Source of the DNA: JBBDRJ01 sp963766295
GTDB taxonomy: Bacteria; Actinomycetota; JAICYB01
Direction: 5' to 3'
Length of the DNA: 64,000 nucleotides
NCBI GenBank assembly: GCA_963766295.1
Contig: CAVXYW010000002.1
Location: forward strand, 744,001-808,000
In this document: piece by piece, positions 15,435 through 24,422 of the stretch
Position numbering within the stretch: the first letter of the stretch is position 1
Layout of the letters: every line of letters begins with the position of its first letter
Translations under genes and position numbers: made by a program
Notes under the pieces: model-generated
Databases searched by the model: none
What the model saw: the letters and a program-made list of their open reading frames with translations, nothing else
What the model was told of the DNA's origin: nothing

Positions 15435-16748
15435 ATGACCAAGACCGTCTACATACGCACGCTCGGGTGCCCGAAAAACGAAACGGACACCGAGCACCTC
15501 AAGGGGATGCTCGAGCGCTCGGGCTATTCGTCCGTTGACGATGCCGAGGGCGCCGACGTCGTCGTCGTCAACACTTGCTCATTCATCGATGCAGCGCGCC
15601 GAGAGTCGGTCGACGCGATCCTCGAAGAGGTGGATCGTCGTCAGAATGGCCAGAAGGTTTTGGTCGCGGGCTGCCTTGTCGAGCGCTACGGGCAAGAACT
15701 CGCCGACGAACTGCCCGAAGTGGACGGCTTCATGTCCCTCGGCTCTTACGCTCGAGCCACGGAGATCGTGGAAGCGGCCCGCACCGGCGTCCGGCAGCTC
15801 TGCTTCGATCCCGGCAAGGTTCCCATCGGGATCGATCTGAGAGCGGCGCCCTCGTCGCCGACGGCGTTCGTGAAGATCTCCGAAGGCTGCGATCGCGTTT
15901 GCACCTTCTGCGCGATCCCCATGATTCGCGGCGGACACCGTTCGCGTCCTGAACCTGCGATCAAAGGTGAGATCCGCTGGCTCGTGTCGCAGGGCGTGAA
16001 AGAAATCGTGCTCGTTGCGCAGGACATGTCCCTTTACGGACGGGACACCGAAGGCAAATGGAAGCTTCCACAGCTGCTTCGTTCGCTGGCCGACGTCGAC
16101 GGACTGATGTGGCTGCGGATGCTGTATCAGTACCCGCGCTTCGTGAACGACGAGCTTCTTTCAGCTGTCGCGGATTCGACTCCCGCCGTTCCGTACTTCG
16201 ATCTTTCCTTGCAACACGCCTCCGGAAAGCTCGTCAAGAAGATGAGGCGCTGGGGGGACGGAGAGCGATTCATCGATCTGATCGGACGAATACGCGATCG
16301 CTTCCCGGACGCAGCATTGCGTTCGGCTTTCATCACCGGATTTCCCGGCGAGACCGAGACCGACGCCGAGCTATTGGCAAACTTCCTTCCGCAAGCTCGT
16401 TTGGATTGGGCCGGCTTCTTCCCTTACTCCAACGAAGAGGGCACGGAGGCCGGAGGGTTCATCAGGAACCGCGTTTCCCAGAAAGTTGCGCAACGCCGGG
16501 CCGAAGTGCTCGGCGAGATCCAGAACGAGATCGCCGAGACCAAGCGCAAAGAGCTGATCGGCTCCGAGGTCGAGGTGTTGATCGAATCGCGTGACGGAAC
16601 TTCACTTCGCGGACGCACATGGCGCGAAGCGCCGGAAGTCGATGCGGAAGTCGTCGTGGCGGGGGTCAGGGGAGCACGAGTTGGAGACGTTGTGAAAGCG
16701 CGAGTGAGCTCGATCGACGGACTCGACCTCGTGTGCGAATCGGTGTGA
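15435..16748 (+). CDS. rimO: Ribosomal protein S12 methylthiotransferase
   Basis: Radical-SAM enzyme that adds a methylthio group to an Asp of ribosomal protein S12. The 437-residue chain has the N-terminal UPF0004 domain with cysteines in LGCPKNETDTEH, VNTCSF and AGCLVERY, the radical-SAM cluster motif EGCDRVCTFCAIP, and a C-terminal TRAM domain. LGCPKN distinguishes RimO from MiaB, which is separately present at 24.4 kb. pgsA starts inside its stop (GTGA), so they form an operon. Confidence 0.94.
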   Translation: MTKTVYIRTLGCPKNETDTEHLKGMLERSGYSSVDDAEGADVVVVNTCSFIDAARRESVDAILEEVDRRQNGQKVLVAGCLVERYGQELADELPEVDGFMSLGSYARATEIVEAARTGVRQLCFDPGKVPIGIDLRAAPSSPTAFVKISEGCDRVCTFCAIPMIRGGHRSRPEPAIKGEIRWLVSQGVKEIVLVAQDMSLYGRDTEGKWKLPQLLRSLADVDGLMWLRMLYQYPRFVNDELLSAVADSTPAVPYFDLSLQHASGKLVKKMRRWGDGERFIDLIGRIRDRFPDAALRSAFITGFPGETETDAELLANFLPQARLDWAGFFPYSNEEGTEAGGFIRNRVSQKVAQRRAEVLGEIQNEIAETKRKELIGSEVEVLIESRDGTSLRGRTWREAPEVDAEVVVAGVRGARVGDVVKARVSSIDGLDLVCESV

Positions 16749-17314
16749 CGACGCAGCTCCCCGCCAAACCCGTACCGCACTGGAATCTAGCCAACGCATT
16801 CACGCTTCTTCGCGTCGCTCTGGTGCCGGTGTTCGCGTGGCTGTTGGTGATCCGCGAGCCGTCTCTTCCCAAGGTCGCGGCTTTGGTGTTTGCCGTTGCT
16901 GCCGCAACCGATGGGCTGGACGGATTCGTCGCACGTCGCCTGCATCTCGTCTCCGGGTTCGGGGAGACGCTCGATCCCATCGCCGACAAGCTCCTCGTCG
17001 GGACGGCGCTGGTCGCATTGGCTTTCGACGACCGTCTCCCTTTATGGGCGTTGGTCATCATTCTCGGACGAGACGTGTTGGTCACCGGCCTGAGGATCTG
17101 GCTTGCACGGCGTGCTCGAGCACTACCCGCATCGATGCTTGGGAAGCTCAAGACCAACCTTCAGATCCTGGCCGTCTTGCTGTTGACCTTGCTGGCACCG
17201 GACAATCCGGCCGCCTTGGTCGTCCTGTGGATCTCTATCGTCTTGACGGTACTGAGCGGACTTCAGTACTTCGCGGCCTCGATCCGCGGCCGTGCGGGCG
17301 TGCCGTGGAGTTAG
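16745..17314 (+). CDS. pgsA: CDP-diacylglycerol-glycerol-3-phosphate 3-phosphatidyltransferase
   Basis: Membrane enzyme making phosphatidylglycerol phosphate. The 189-residue protein has several membrane helices and the full CDP-alcohol transferase motif: TDGLDGFVARR, then GETLDPIADK (D-x2-DG-x2-AR-x8-G-x3-D-x3-D). The GTG at 16745 overlaps the rimO stop. It is followed by cinA after 7 nt. Other CDP-alcohol transferases cannot be wholly excluded, but the rimO-pgsA-cinA order strongly supports PgsA. Confidence 0.9.
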   Translation: MTTQLPAKPVPHWNLANAFTLLRVALVPVFAWLLVIREPSLPKVAALVFAVAAATDGLDGFVARRLHLVSGFGETLDPIADKLLVGTALVALAFDDRLPLWALVIILGRDVLVTGLRIWLARRARALPASMLGKLKTNLQILAVLLLTLLAPDNPAALVVLWISIVLTVLSGLQYFAASIRGRAGVPWS

Positions 17315-17321
17315 TGGACGC

Positions 17322-18560
17322 GTGACCACTTCGAAGAATTCCGTGATCGTTGCTGTGGGCGACGAGCTGCTGGCCGGCGTGATCGTCAACTCCAACGCCG
17401 CGATGATCGGCGAGCTGATGCAAGCGGCGGGATATCCGGTCCTGTGGTCGTTAGTCGTCGGCGACGAAGAGAAAGACATCGTCGATGCCATCGCGCGGGC
17501 CACGCGCGATGCGGATGTCGTGATCGTCAGCGGCGGTTTGGGTCCGACGCAAGACGACAGGACGCGCCAAGCCGTCGCGCGCTTGCTCGGAAGCGAGCTG
17601 GTCCGGGACGAGTCGATAGTCGAAGACATTCGGAAGCGGTTCCGCGCTTGGGGGCGCGACATGCCGGAGTCCAACGCGCAACAGGCAGACATCCCGAGGG
17701 GCGCGACCGTGATCCTCAATCCGTGGGGTACCGCTCCAGGTATTAGGGCGGAGCTCGACGACGCGGTGATCTTCGCTATCCCCGGCGTTCCCGGTGAAGC
17801 CAAGAGGATGATCTCCGAGCAGATCCTCCCCGAGCTCGGCGGAGGCGCGACGATCCGCGCGCGGATGCTGAAGTGCGTGGGCATGTCGGAGTCGGGACTT
17901 GCGGACCTGCTCGGAGACATCGCGGTCGCGGAAAACCCGCGGATGGCCTTCCTACCCGGAGGCGGAGAGATCCGCTTGCGTTTCGTTGCGACGGCAAGCG
18001 ACGAGGCGGACTGCATCCGTCTTCTGGACGAAGCCGAGAAGGTCGTGCGCGAACGTGTGGGCGAAATCCTTTACGGCGTCGACGAGGAGACACTCGAGTT
18101 CGTGGTCGGCCGGATGTTGAAGGAGCGCGGATTGACGATTGGAACGGCCGAATCCTGCACGGCCGGTGCGCTGGCCGCGCGCATCGCGAACATCCCGGGG
18201 TCTTCCGACTATCTCGTCGGCGGAATCGTCACCTATGCGTCGGAAGCGAAAACCTCACAGCTTGGTGTTCCCGCCGAACTGATCTCCGAACACGGTGCGG
18301 TTTCTGAACCGGTGACTCGCGCCATGGCCTTGGGAGCCAAGGAGCGGCTCGGGGCCGCCGTCGCGGTGTCTGTCACCTGCGCCGCCGGCCCCGAGCCGCA
18401 AGACGGCGCCAAGCCGGGGACGATCTTCCTCGGTGTCGCCGGGCCCGGTGACACCGTCGAGGTGCGCGGCGTCACCGTGCCCGGCGACCGCGCCCAAGTC
18501 ATCAGCTTCGCGACGACGTTCGCTCTCTCCTTCTTGAGGGCACACCTGCTCCAATCGTGA
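17322..18560 (+). CDS. cinA: Competence/damage-inducible protein CinA (nicotinamide nucleotide amidase)
   Basis: A two-domain protein of 412 residues. The N-terminal MoaB-like domain (SVIVAVGDELLAG, VIVSGGLGPTQDD, FAIPGVPGEAKRM) acts on ADP-ribose-type nucleotides in homologues. The C-terminal domain (GTAESCTAGALAARI, GGIVTYASEAK) has the Ser/Lys amidase residues that recycle NMN for NAD. The start is the GTG at 17322. thpR starts inside its stop (GTGA), and recA follows 1.4 kb later, the common cinA-recA neighbourhood. Confidence 0.92.
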   Translation: MTTSKNSVIVAVGDELLAGVIVNSNAAMIGELMQAAGYPVLWSLVVGDEEKDIVDAIARATRDADVVIVSGGLGPTQDDRTRQAVARLLGSELVRDESIVEDIRKRFRAWGRDMPESNAQQADIPRGATVILNPWGTAPGIRAELDDAVIFAIPGVPGEAKRMISEQILPELGGGATIRARMLKCVGMSESGLADLLGDIAVAENPRMAFLPGGGEIRLRFVATASDEADCIRLLDEAEKVVRERVGEILYGVDEETLEFVVGRMLKERGLTIGTAESCTAGALAARIANIPGSSDYLVGGIVTYASEAKTSQLGVPAELISEHGAVSEPVTRAMALGAKERLGAAVAVSVTCAAGPEPQDGAKPGTIFLGVAGPGDTVEVRGVTVPGDRAQVISFATTFALSFLRAHLLQS

Positions 18561-19105
18561 GGTTGTTCGTCGCCGTCGACGTCCCGCAGGAGATAAGGGA
18601 CGCCATCGAGAAGGATGTCGTCGATGTTTTGCGTCCCGCCGTTCAGGGCGCGCGATGGACTCGTCCCGAGGGAAGACATCTCACGCTTGAGTTTCTCGGC
18701 GAAACCCCAGACGAACGCGTCCCCGAGATCACACGAGCTTTGCGCAAGGCTGCGAAAAAGAATCGCCCATTCGAAACCTTGTTCGAAGAGGTCGGCGGAT
18801 TCCCGACGCTGCGGCGTCCCCGGGTCGTCTGGATCGGTCTTGGTGAGGGAGCCGACGAGATGAGATCGCTCGCGGCCGACGTGAATCGTGAGCTCGAGCC
18901 GCTCGGTTTCGATCCGGAGTCTCGTCCTTTCACTCCGCACTACACGCTGGCTCGATTCGCGCGCCCGCGAGTCATCGCCGAGCTGCCCGAGGTTGTCGTT
19001 CCGCAGAAGAAGTTCGGCGTGACCGAGGTCGTCCTGTTCCGTTCGCAGCTCCATCCCAAAGGCGCCCGGTACACGGCCCTCGAGCAGATCCCGCTGGGCA
19101 AGTGA
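18557..19105 (+). CDS. thpR: RNA 2',3'-cyclic phosphodiesterase (2H family)
   Basis: A 182-residue 2H phosphoesterase that opens cyclic phosphates at RNA ends and can ligate tRNA halves in vitro. The two HxTx motifs are clear: GRHLTLEFLG and TPHYTLARF. The GTG overlaps the cinA stop, so it belongs to the same operon. The cinA-thpR-recA order is frequent in actinobacteria. The cellular substrate is not established even in relatives. Confidence 0.88.
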   Translation: MRLFVAVDVPQEIRDAIEKDVVDVLRPAVQGARWTRPEGRHLTLEFLGETPDERVPEITRALRKAAKKNRPFETLFEEVGGFPTLRRPRVVWIGLGEGADEMRSLAADVNRELEPLGFDPESRPFTPHYTLARFARPRVIAELPEVVVPQKKFGVTEVVLFRSQLHPKGARYTALEQIPLGK

Positions 19106-19166
19106 CGTGGCTTTCGCCCATCCAGGCGTTATAAACCAAGAGGGGAGTTAGGGAGAGGAGGCTTCG

Positions 19167-19592
19167 ATGTCGTTCGAATCACTCAAGGACGTCTTCTGGC
19201 CGGCCATCGCTGTGGCCGCCGTCGCGTACTTCGCACTGGGAGCGATCTGGTACATCCCGCAGGTCATGGGCGGGATGTGGGCCCGGGCCGGCGGGATCGA
19301 GCAGCCCGAAGAGCAGAGCGTCAATCCGTTCAACTTCGTGGCGACGCTCGTCTCGTACTTCGTGTCCGGTGTGGCGACGGCGATGATCGCCGTGTCGACG
19401 GGAACCGATACGGCGGCCGAGGGCGTCGTCCTCGGACTGGTCGTCGGCATCGGCTACGCCTTCACGGCGGCGGCGGTGACCGCGATCTACGACCGCAAGC
19501 CCGATCCGGTGGGCTGGTGGCTCATCAACGGAATCTTCAACGTCGCGGGCCTGGTCGTGATGGGCGTGATCATCGGAGCCTGGACGGGTTAA
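19167..19592 (+). CDS. DUF1761 family four-helix membrane protein
   Basis: A 141-residue integral membrane protein with about four helices (VFWPAIAVAAVAYFALGAIWY at the start, GWWLINGIFNVAGLVVMGVI at the end). The overall pattern matches DUF1761, a family of unknown function. The ATG has GGGAGAGGAGG upstream. It converges on the next small gene, with a 4-nt overlap. Confidence 0.7.
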   Translation: MSFESLKDVFWPAIAVAAVAYFALGAIWYIPQVMGGMWARAGGIEQPEEQSVNPFNFVATLVSYFVSGVATAMIAVSTGTDTAAEGVVLGLVVGIGYAFTAAAVTAIYDRKPDPVGWWLINGIFNVAGLVVMGVIIGAWTG

Positions 19593-19780
19593 TCGTCGTC
19601 TCGGCGACCTTTACTGGCGAGAGCGACTTGGAGCATGTCGGATCGCAGTCCGGCAAATTCAGATTCCAGGCGTTCGAAGCGACGATCCATGGCGTCGAAG
19701 CGTCCTTTGTTGATCCAGACCTGGATCGCGGTGAACAGCGCTAAGAGTGAACCGGTTAACAGCGGCGTGAGCAGGTCCAT
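19589..19780 (-). CDS. Small membrane protein with cytoplasmic coiled coil
   Basis: A 63-residue protein: one N-terminal membrane helix (LLTPLLTGSLLALFTAIQVW) followed by a charged helix (FDAMDRRFERLESEFAGLRSD) with heptad spacing. The ATG at 19780 has GGAGGAAG upstream; a longer reading lacks one. It starts 71 nt before the SOS box of recA, reading away from it. Its design is the reverse of the 75-residue protein at 5934-6161. Function unknown. Confidence 0.55.
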   Translation of the reverse strand: MDLLTPLLTGSLLALFTAIQVWINKGRFDAMDRRFERLESEFAGLRSDMLQVALASKGRRDDD

Positions 19781-19850
19781 GTGGCTTCCTCCAATCGTAC
19801 GTCCAGTGGGGAAGGTCACCTGAACGTAGAAGCCTCCTGACAATCAGTGA

Positions 19851-19868
19851 CACGAACAGGTGTTCGTG
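19851..19868. promoter_or_regulatory. LexA (SOS) box upstream of recA
   Basis: CACGAACAGGTGTTCGTG is a perfect inverted repeat apart from its two centre bases. It matches the Gram-positive CGAAC-N4-GTTCG LexA site, about 50 nt before the first recA start candidate. It predicts repression by LexA and induction by DNA damage. Confidence 0.85.
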
Positions 19869-19982
19869 CTAGCTTCTGAAGGTCCTAGAGGAGACGACCC
19901 CAGGAGGCTAAAAGCGATGTCAGCGGCTATGGCTACCGTTGCCAGACCCTTCCCCAAAGGTGGAGACCAGGGAGGTTCTGGC

Positions 19983-21095
19983 ATGGAGAAGGACAAAGCG
20001 CTGGAGATGACGCTCACGCAGGTCGAGCGTCAGTTCGGGAAAGGCGCGGTCATGCGCCTAGGTGATCACGCGCAGCGACTGACGGTCGATGCGATCCCGA
20101 CCGGTTCGATCGCTTTGGACATCGCCCTCGGCGTCGGCGGACTCCCGAAGGGGCGCATCGTCGAGCTCTTCGGCCCTGAAGGGTCCGGTAAGACGACAGT
20201 CGCTCTTCACGTCGTGGCCGAAGCCCAGAAGAAGGCCGGGATCGCCGCGTTCATCGATGCTGAGCACGCCCTGGATCCTGTCTATGCAGGCAATCTCGGC
20301 GTCGACATCGAGTCGCTTCTCGTGTCCCAGCCCGACACCGGCGAGCAAGCACTGGAGATCGCAGACATGCTCATCCGCTCCGGCGCGATCGACGTCCTGG
20401 TCGTCGACTCCGTTGCAGCCCTCGTCCCCAGGGCCGAGCTCGAAGGCGAGATGGGCGACACCCACGTCGGCCTGCAGGCGCGCCTGATGTCGCAAGCTCT
20501 GCGCAAGCTCACCGCTACCGTTTCGAAGTCGAACACGTGCGTGATCTTCATCAACCAGATCCGCGAGAAGATCGGCGTGATGTTCGGCTCACCGGAGACG
20601 ACTCCCGGTGGGCGAGCTCTGAAGTTCTATTCGTCGATTCGTTTGGACGTCCGGCGCATCGAAGGTATCAAGGACGGAGCTGAGTTCATCGGCAACCGCG
20701 TCCGGGCCAAGGTCGTGAAGAACAAGTGCGCGCCTCCGTTCAGGACGGCCGAGTTCGACCTCATGTACTCCAAGGGCATCTCGAAGGAAGGCTCGCTGCT
20801 CGACGTCGCGGTGGAGCACGGGATCGTCCGGAAGTCGGGTGCTTGGTTCACCTACAACGAGGAGCAGATCGGTCAGGGACGCGAGAACGCGAAGGCTTTC
20901 CTCACCGAGCACACCGACGCCGCGAGCGAGATCGAGAAGCTGATCATGGCGCAGCTGGCTACTCCACCAAACGGAGAGGTTCCGCCGCCGTCCGACGAGC
21001 CGCCGACCGAAGATGAGGACGACGGCCTGTCCAAGATCAAGGCCGGAGATGTCGTGGCAAGCCTGACGGCGAAAGTGGGAGCCAAGAAGAAGTAG
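19983..21095 (+). CDS. recA: Recombinase A
   Basis: Strand-exchange ATPase for homologous recombination and trigger of LexA self-cleavage. Walker A is GPEGSGKTT; FINQIREKIGVMFG contains the L1 region and TTPGGRALKFY the L2 region; the C-terminal tail is acidic then basic. The ATG at 19983 (MEKDKALEMTLTQVERQFGKG) gives the family-typical N-terminus with GGGAGG 7 nt upstream. An in-frame ATG at 19917 also has a perfect AGGAGG 9 nt upstream and would add 22 residues. The LexA box lies upstream. No recX follows; a VOC protein gene does. A strong hairpin ends the unit. Confidence 0.95.
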   Translation: MEKDKALEMTLTQVERQFGKGAVMRLGDHAQRLTVDAIPTGSIALDIALGVGGLPKGRIVELFGPEGSGKTTVALHVVAEAQKKAGIAAFIDAEHALDPVYAGNLGVDIESLLVSQPDTGEQALEIADMLIRSGAIDVLVVDSVAALVPRAELEGEMGDTHVGLQARLMSQALRKLTATVSKSNTCVIFINQIREKIGVMFGSPETTPGGRALKFYSSIRLDVRRIEGIKDGAEFIGNRVRAKVVKNKCAPPFRTAEFDLMYSKGISKEGSLLDVAVEHGIVRKSGAWFTYNEEQIGQGRENAKAFLTEHTDAASEIEKLIMAQLATPPNGEVPPPSDEPPTEDEDDGLSKIKAGDVVASLTAKVGAKKK

Positions 21096-21098
21096 CTC

Positions 21099-21128
21099 GA
21101 TCGGATCGGCTGCGCCGAGTCCGATCGG
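21099..21128 (+). terminator. Terminator hairpin after recA
   Basis: CGATCGGA pairs with TCCGATCG, continued inward by TCGGC-TGC-GCCGA with one bulged G. The 13-bp stem starts 3 nt after the recA stop. No T-run follows, as is common in GC-rich actinobacteria. Confidence 0.7.
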
Positions 21129-21167
21129 TGCTGCCGCGTCGCTCCGCTCCGCGGTAGTTTCGACGGT

Positions 21168-21572
21168 GTGGCAACGCGTGTAGCACCGATGCTGGCCGTC
21201 AGCGACGGCCGTGCCGCGATCGAGTTCTACAAGGCCGCGTTCGGGGCCGAAGAACTTTGGCGCATCGATGCCGGCGGCACGGTTGTCGCAGGGATGTCCA
21301 TCGACGGTGCGGAGTTCTTCTTAGCTTCCGAGAACCCGCCGAAGACGAGCAGCCCCGAATCCGCCGGCACGACGACAGTTCGCATCGAGCTGTTCGTCGA
21401 CGATCCTGAAGCGGTCTACGACCGCGCCGTTGCGGCCGGTGCTGTTGCCGGTGATCGTCCGATCAAGCGGACGCATTCGACGGTCGACGGATCGAGCTTC
21501 TCGATGATCCAGGGCGGCGTAAGCGATCCATCCGGACACACCTGGCTGATCGGGAAGTTCCTGGAGGAGTGA
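21168..21572 (+). CDS. VOC (glyoxalase/PhnB-like) family protein
   Basis: A 134-residue betaalphabetabetabeta protein. PMLAVSDGRAAIEFYKAAFGAEE and DPSGHTWLIGKF are the two ends of PhnB/glyoxalase-like VOC proteins; the latter carries a metal-type His. The GTG at 21168 is the only suitable start. It overlaps the next DinB gene by 4 nt. VOC proteins may be isomerases, dioxygenases or drug-binding proteins; the substrate is unknown. Confidence 0.75.
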   Translation: MATRVAPMLAVSDGRAAIEFYKAAFGAEELWRIDAGGTVVAGMSIDGAEFFLASENPPKTSSPESAGTTTVRIELFVDDPEAVYDRAVAAGAVAGDRPIKRTHSTVDGSSFSMIQGGVSDPSGHTWLIGKFLEE

Positions 21573-22072
21573 TCGAGCCCGAGCGGTGCGCCGAGTGTGG
21601 ATTCGACGGCGAGCACCTCATGACCGGCGACGCGATAACCGCGCTGCGATCGATGGGTCGTCGGTGGCGGGAGCTGTTCGAGGACGTCCCCGACGACAAG
21701 CTGCGGCGCCGCCCTGCCCCTGAGGTTTGGTCGCCTCTTGAATACGCGGCTCACACGCGGGACGTGGTCGCCCTCGTAGGCCGTGGCATGAACGAGGTGC
21801 TGAAGGGCACCGAACCCTCCTTCTCGGCCATAGAGCCGGACCCACCCGGCACCGACCACGGCTACAACGCCTTGGATCCGTCCGATGTCTTGGACCAGCT
21901 GGCCGCGGAGGCCGAGCGCATGGCCGAGCGCGCCTCGAAGGCCTTGCCGGAGCACTGGAAACGCGGCGCAACCATGGGTGGAGAGGCAACCGATGCCGGC
22001 TGGCTGTTGCGGCACGCAGTCCACGACGGCTCTCATCACCTCCGGGACGTGGAACGCATCCTGGGGGCATAA
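21569..22072 (+). CDS. DinB family protein with N-terminal CxxC
   Basis: A 167-residue four-helix metal-binding protein. It opens with CAECGFDGEH, seen in a subgroup of actinobacterial DinB proteins, then WSPLEYAAHTRDVV (first His ligand) and LLRHAVHDGSHHLRDVERI (the His pair at the C-terminus). The three His are the usual Zn/Ni site of thiol-dependent DinB enzymes. Start and stop overlap with the VOC gene (GTGA). Function unknown; likely mycothiol-linked. Confidence 0.7.
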   Translation: MIEPERCAECGFDGEHLMTGDAITALRSMGRRWRELFEDVPDDKLRRRPAPEVWSPLEYAAHTRDVVALVGRGMNEVLKGTEPSFSAIEPDPPGTDHGYNALDPSDVLDQLAAEAERMAERASKALPEHWKRGATMGGEATDAGWLLRHAVHDGSHHLRDVERILGA

Positions 22073-22175
22073 TGGGTCCAGCGCGGAAGCGCTGGGTGCG
22101 AACACCGGATCGATACGGCCCGACCAAAAAACACTGGCCGAACGAATATGAACGAGCAGCAGGTAGACCGAACCT

Positions 22176-22229
22176 TTAGACACGGGGAGCCTTTTACAGA
22201 CCTTCTGTAGGCGCGTCTAACCTTTTTCT
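22176..22229 (+). terminator. Leader hairpin with T-run upstream of rny
   Basis: TTAGAC and GTCTAA pair at the outside and TACAG-ACCTT-CTGTA inside, followed by CCTTTTTCT. This is a plausible intrinsic terminator or attenuator in the 244-nt gap between the DinB gene and rny. Confidence 0.45.
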
Positions 22230-22316
22230 CGTTCGTTCCGGCTCGCATCACACCTTCCGTGCTTCGTGTGCGCAGAGGCGCGCGCGAAGACGCCATAGAG
22301 GAAGGAGTGAACCGGG

Positions 22317-23841
22317 ATGGAGATGATCATCCTCGGTGTCGTCCTCGGTCTGGCCATCGGGGGAACCGTCGGCTACGTCGTCCGCAAACGTGTGACAGAC
22401 GCCAAGATCGGAACCGCCGACCTTCGGGCCAGTCAGCTGTTGGAAGAGGCCAGGGGTAAGGCCCGCCAGCAAACCGAGGACATCCGACAACAGGCCGAGC
22501 GGGACGCAAGCAAGCTCCGTAGCGAGATCGGGCGACTCGAGAAGGCCATCGCGATCCGCGAGGAGACATTGGATACGCGAACGGACGCGCTCAACACGCG
22601 GGAGAGCAAGGTCGAGACTCGGGAACAGAAGATGCTCGACCGCGAGCGCAACGTCGAAACGATGCGCGAGCAGATCACCGCGAAGGTCGAGGAGGCCCGC
22701 CAAGCGCTCGAGCGCGTGGCCGGCATGTCCCAGCAGGAAGCCAAGGATTCACTGATCTCCGCCGGTCGAGGAGGAAGCGAAGCGTGACGCCCTGACGCTG
22801 GTGCGCGACTTCGAAGCCAAGGCTCGCGAGGAGGCCGAGCGACGCGCACGCAAGATCGTCGTCACGGCGATCCAGCGCCTTGGGGCCGAGCAGGCCCAGG
22901 AATCGTCGACGTCGGTGGTCCAGCTGCCCAACGAGGACATGAAAGGCCGGATCATCGGCCGTGAGGGACGAAACATCCGTCACTTCGAGCAAGTGACCGG
23001 AGCCAATCTCATCGTGGACGACACCCCGGACTCTGTGATCTTGTCCTGCTTCGATCCCGTCCGCCGGGAGTGTGCGCGGCTAACACTCGAGTCGCTCGTG
23101 GCCGACGGCCGCATTCACCCAGCGCGTATCGAGGAGCAATACGAGCGCGCTCGGGCGCAGATCGAGAACGAGATCAAGTCAGCCGGTGAACAGGCCATCG
23201 ACGAGCTCGGCATCACGGACATGCACCCCGAGTTGGTCCGCGCCCTGGGCCGGTTGAAGTACCGGTACAGCTACGGGCAGAACGTGCTGAGGCACTCGGT
23301 CGAGGCTTCGCATCTGGCCGCGATGATGGCGGCCGAGCTCGGCTCGGATCCGATACTCGCCAAGCGATGCACGCTGCTGCACGACATCGGCAAGGCAGTG
23401 GCCATGGAGGTCGAAGGCACTCACGCCAACGTTGGGGCCGAGCTCGCCCGGCGTCTGGGCGAAGCGCCGGCCGTCGTTCACGCCATCGAGGCCCACCACG
23501 GCGAGGTGGAGCTCCGGACCATCGAGGCGGTTATCACCCAGGCTGCGGACGCGATCTCCGGGTCTCGTCCGGGAGCCCGGCGCGAGAGCTTCGAGGCCTA
23601 CGTGAAGCGCCTCGAGCGCCTCGAGGAGATCGCCAAGACCTTCGAGGGGGTCGAGAAGGTCTACGCCATGCAGGCGGGACGAGAGGTCCGGGTCATGGTC
23701 GAGCCGGGGGCCGTCGACGACGTGGCAGCTCAGGTCTTGGCCCGTGAGATCGCCAAGAAGATCGAGGAGGAACTCCAGTACCCGGGCCAGATCCGGGTCG
23801 TGGTCCTCCGGGAACTCAGATCCGTGGAGTACGCGCGGTAG
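22317..23841 (+). CDS. rny: Ribonuclease Y, reading frame broken by one extra base
   Basis: Membrane-anchored endoribonuclease that starts mRNA decay. The first frame holds the N-terminal membrane helix (MIILGVVLGLAIGGTVGYVV) and the long coiled coil, ending at a stop at 22785. The second holds the KH domain (GRIIGREGRNIRHF) and the HD domain (HSVEASHLAAMMA, LLHDIGKA, IEAHHGE). Deleting one base near 22764 joins EAKDSLISA to VEEEAKRDALTLVRDF with the same spacing as in Bacillus RNase Y. The missing join would remove all catalytic parts. GGAAGGAG precedes the ATG at 22317. A perfect terminator follows. Confidence 0.9.
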
Positions 23842-23864
23842 AATCTAGGTAGTCAGATGACCGT

Positions 23865-23893
23865 GAGAGGCCCGCCCGCAAGGCGGGCCTCTC
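23865..23893 (+). terminator. Strong terminator after rny
   Basis: GAGAGGCCCGCC and GGCGGGCCTCTC form a perfect 12-bp stem around CGCAA, 24 nt after the rny stop. It is the best terminator in the window. Confidence 0.85.
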
Positions 23894-23922
23894 CAGTTTC
23901 CGGGCCGTAGCATGAACCCCTC

Positions 23923-24422
23923 ATGAGCTATTGGCTCGTCAAGAGCGAACCCGGAACCTTCTCGATCGACGACCTCGAGCGAAAAGTTGTCGAGCACTGG
24001 GACGGCGTGCGCAACTACATGGCACGCAACAATCTGATGGCCATGAAGGTCGGAGATCTCGCGTTGTTCCATCACTCCAGCGCCGACCCGCCGGGAGTAG
24101 CTGGGATCTGTGTGGTCGTTCGCGAGGCCTATCCCGACCACACGCAGTTCGATCCTGAATCGAAGTACTTCGACCCGAAGGCGACGCCTGAGAATCCTCG
24201 TTGGTTCATGCCGGACGTGAAGTTCGTCCGGAAGTTCCCGCGGTACGTGCCTATAAGACAGATGCGCGAGACGCCAGGTCTTCAGGACATGGCGTTGGTT
24301 CAGCGCGGCCAGCGCCTCTCGGTGCAGCCAGTGACCGAGAAGGAATGGCAGATCGTCTGCGACCTCGGAGAGCGCGACGAGACCCAGAGAAATGCGTTCG
24401 TGTTCAGTTCGGAGCCGCAATG
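23923..24422 (+). CDS. EVE (THYN1-like) domain protein
   Basis: A 166-residue PUA-like protein. MSYWLVKSEPGTFSIDDLE, WDGVRNYMARNNLMAMKVGD and LALFHHSSADPPGVAG are hallmark EVE segments, forming an aromatic pocket that binds modified bases in relatives. EVE proteins often accompany modification or restriction systems, but here the neighbour is miaB, whose ATG overlaps its stop (ATGA). The full stop is at 24421-24423. Ligand unknown. Confidence 0.85.

Noticed and set aside
22176..22229. Possible riboswitch before rny
   Set aside because: Only a simple hairpin and T-run were seen; no conserved aptamer core.
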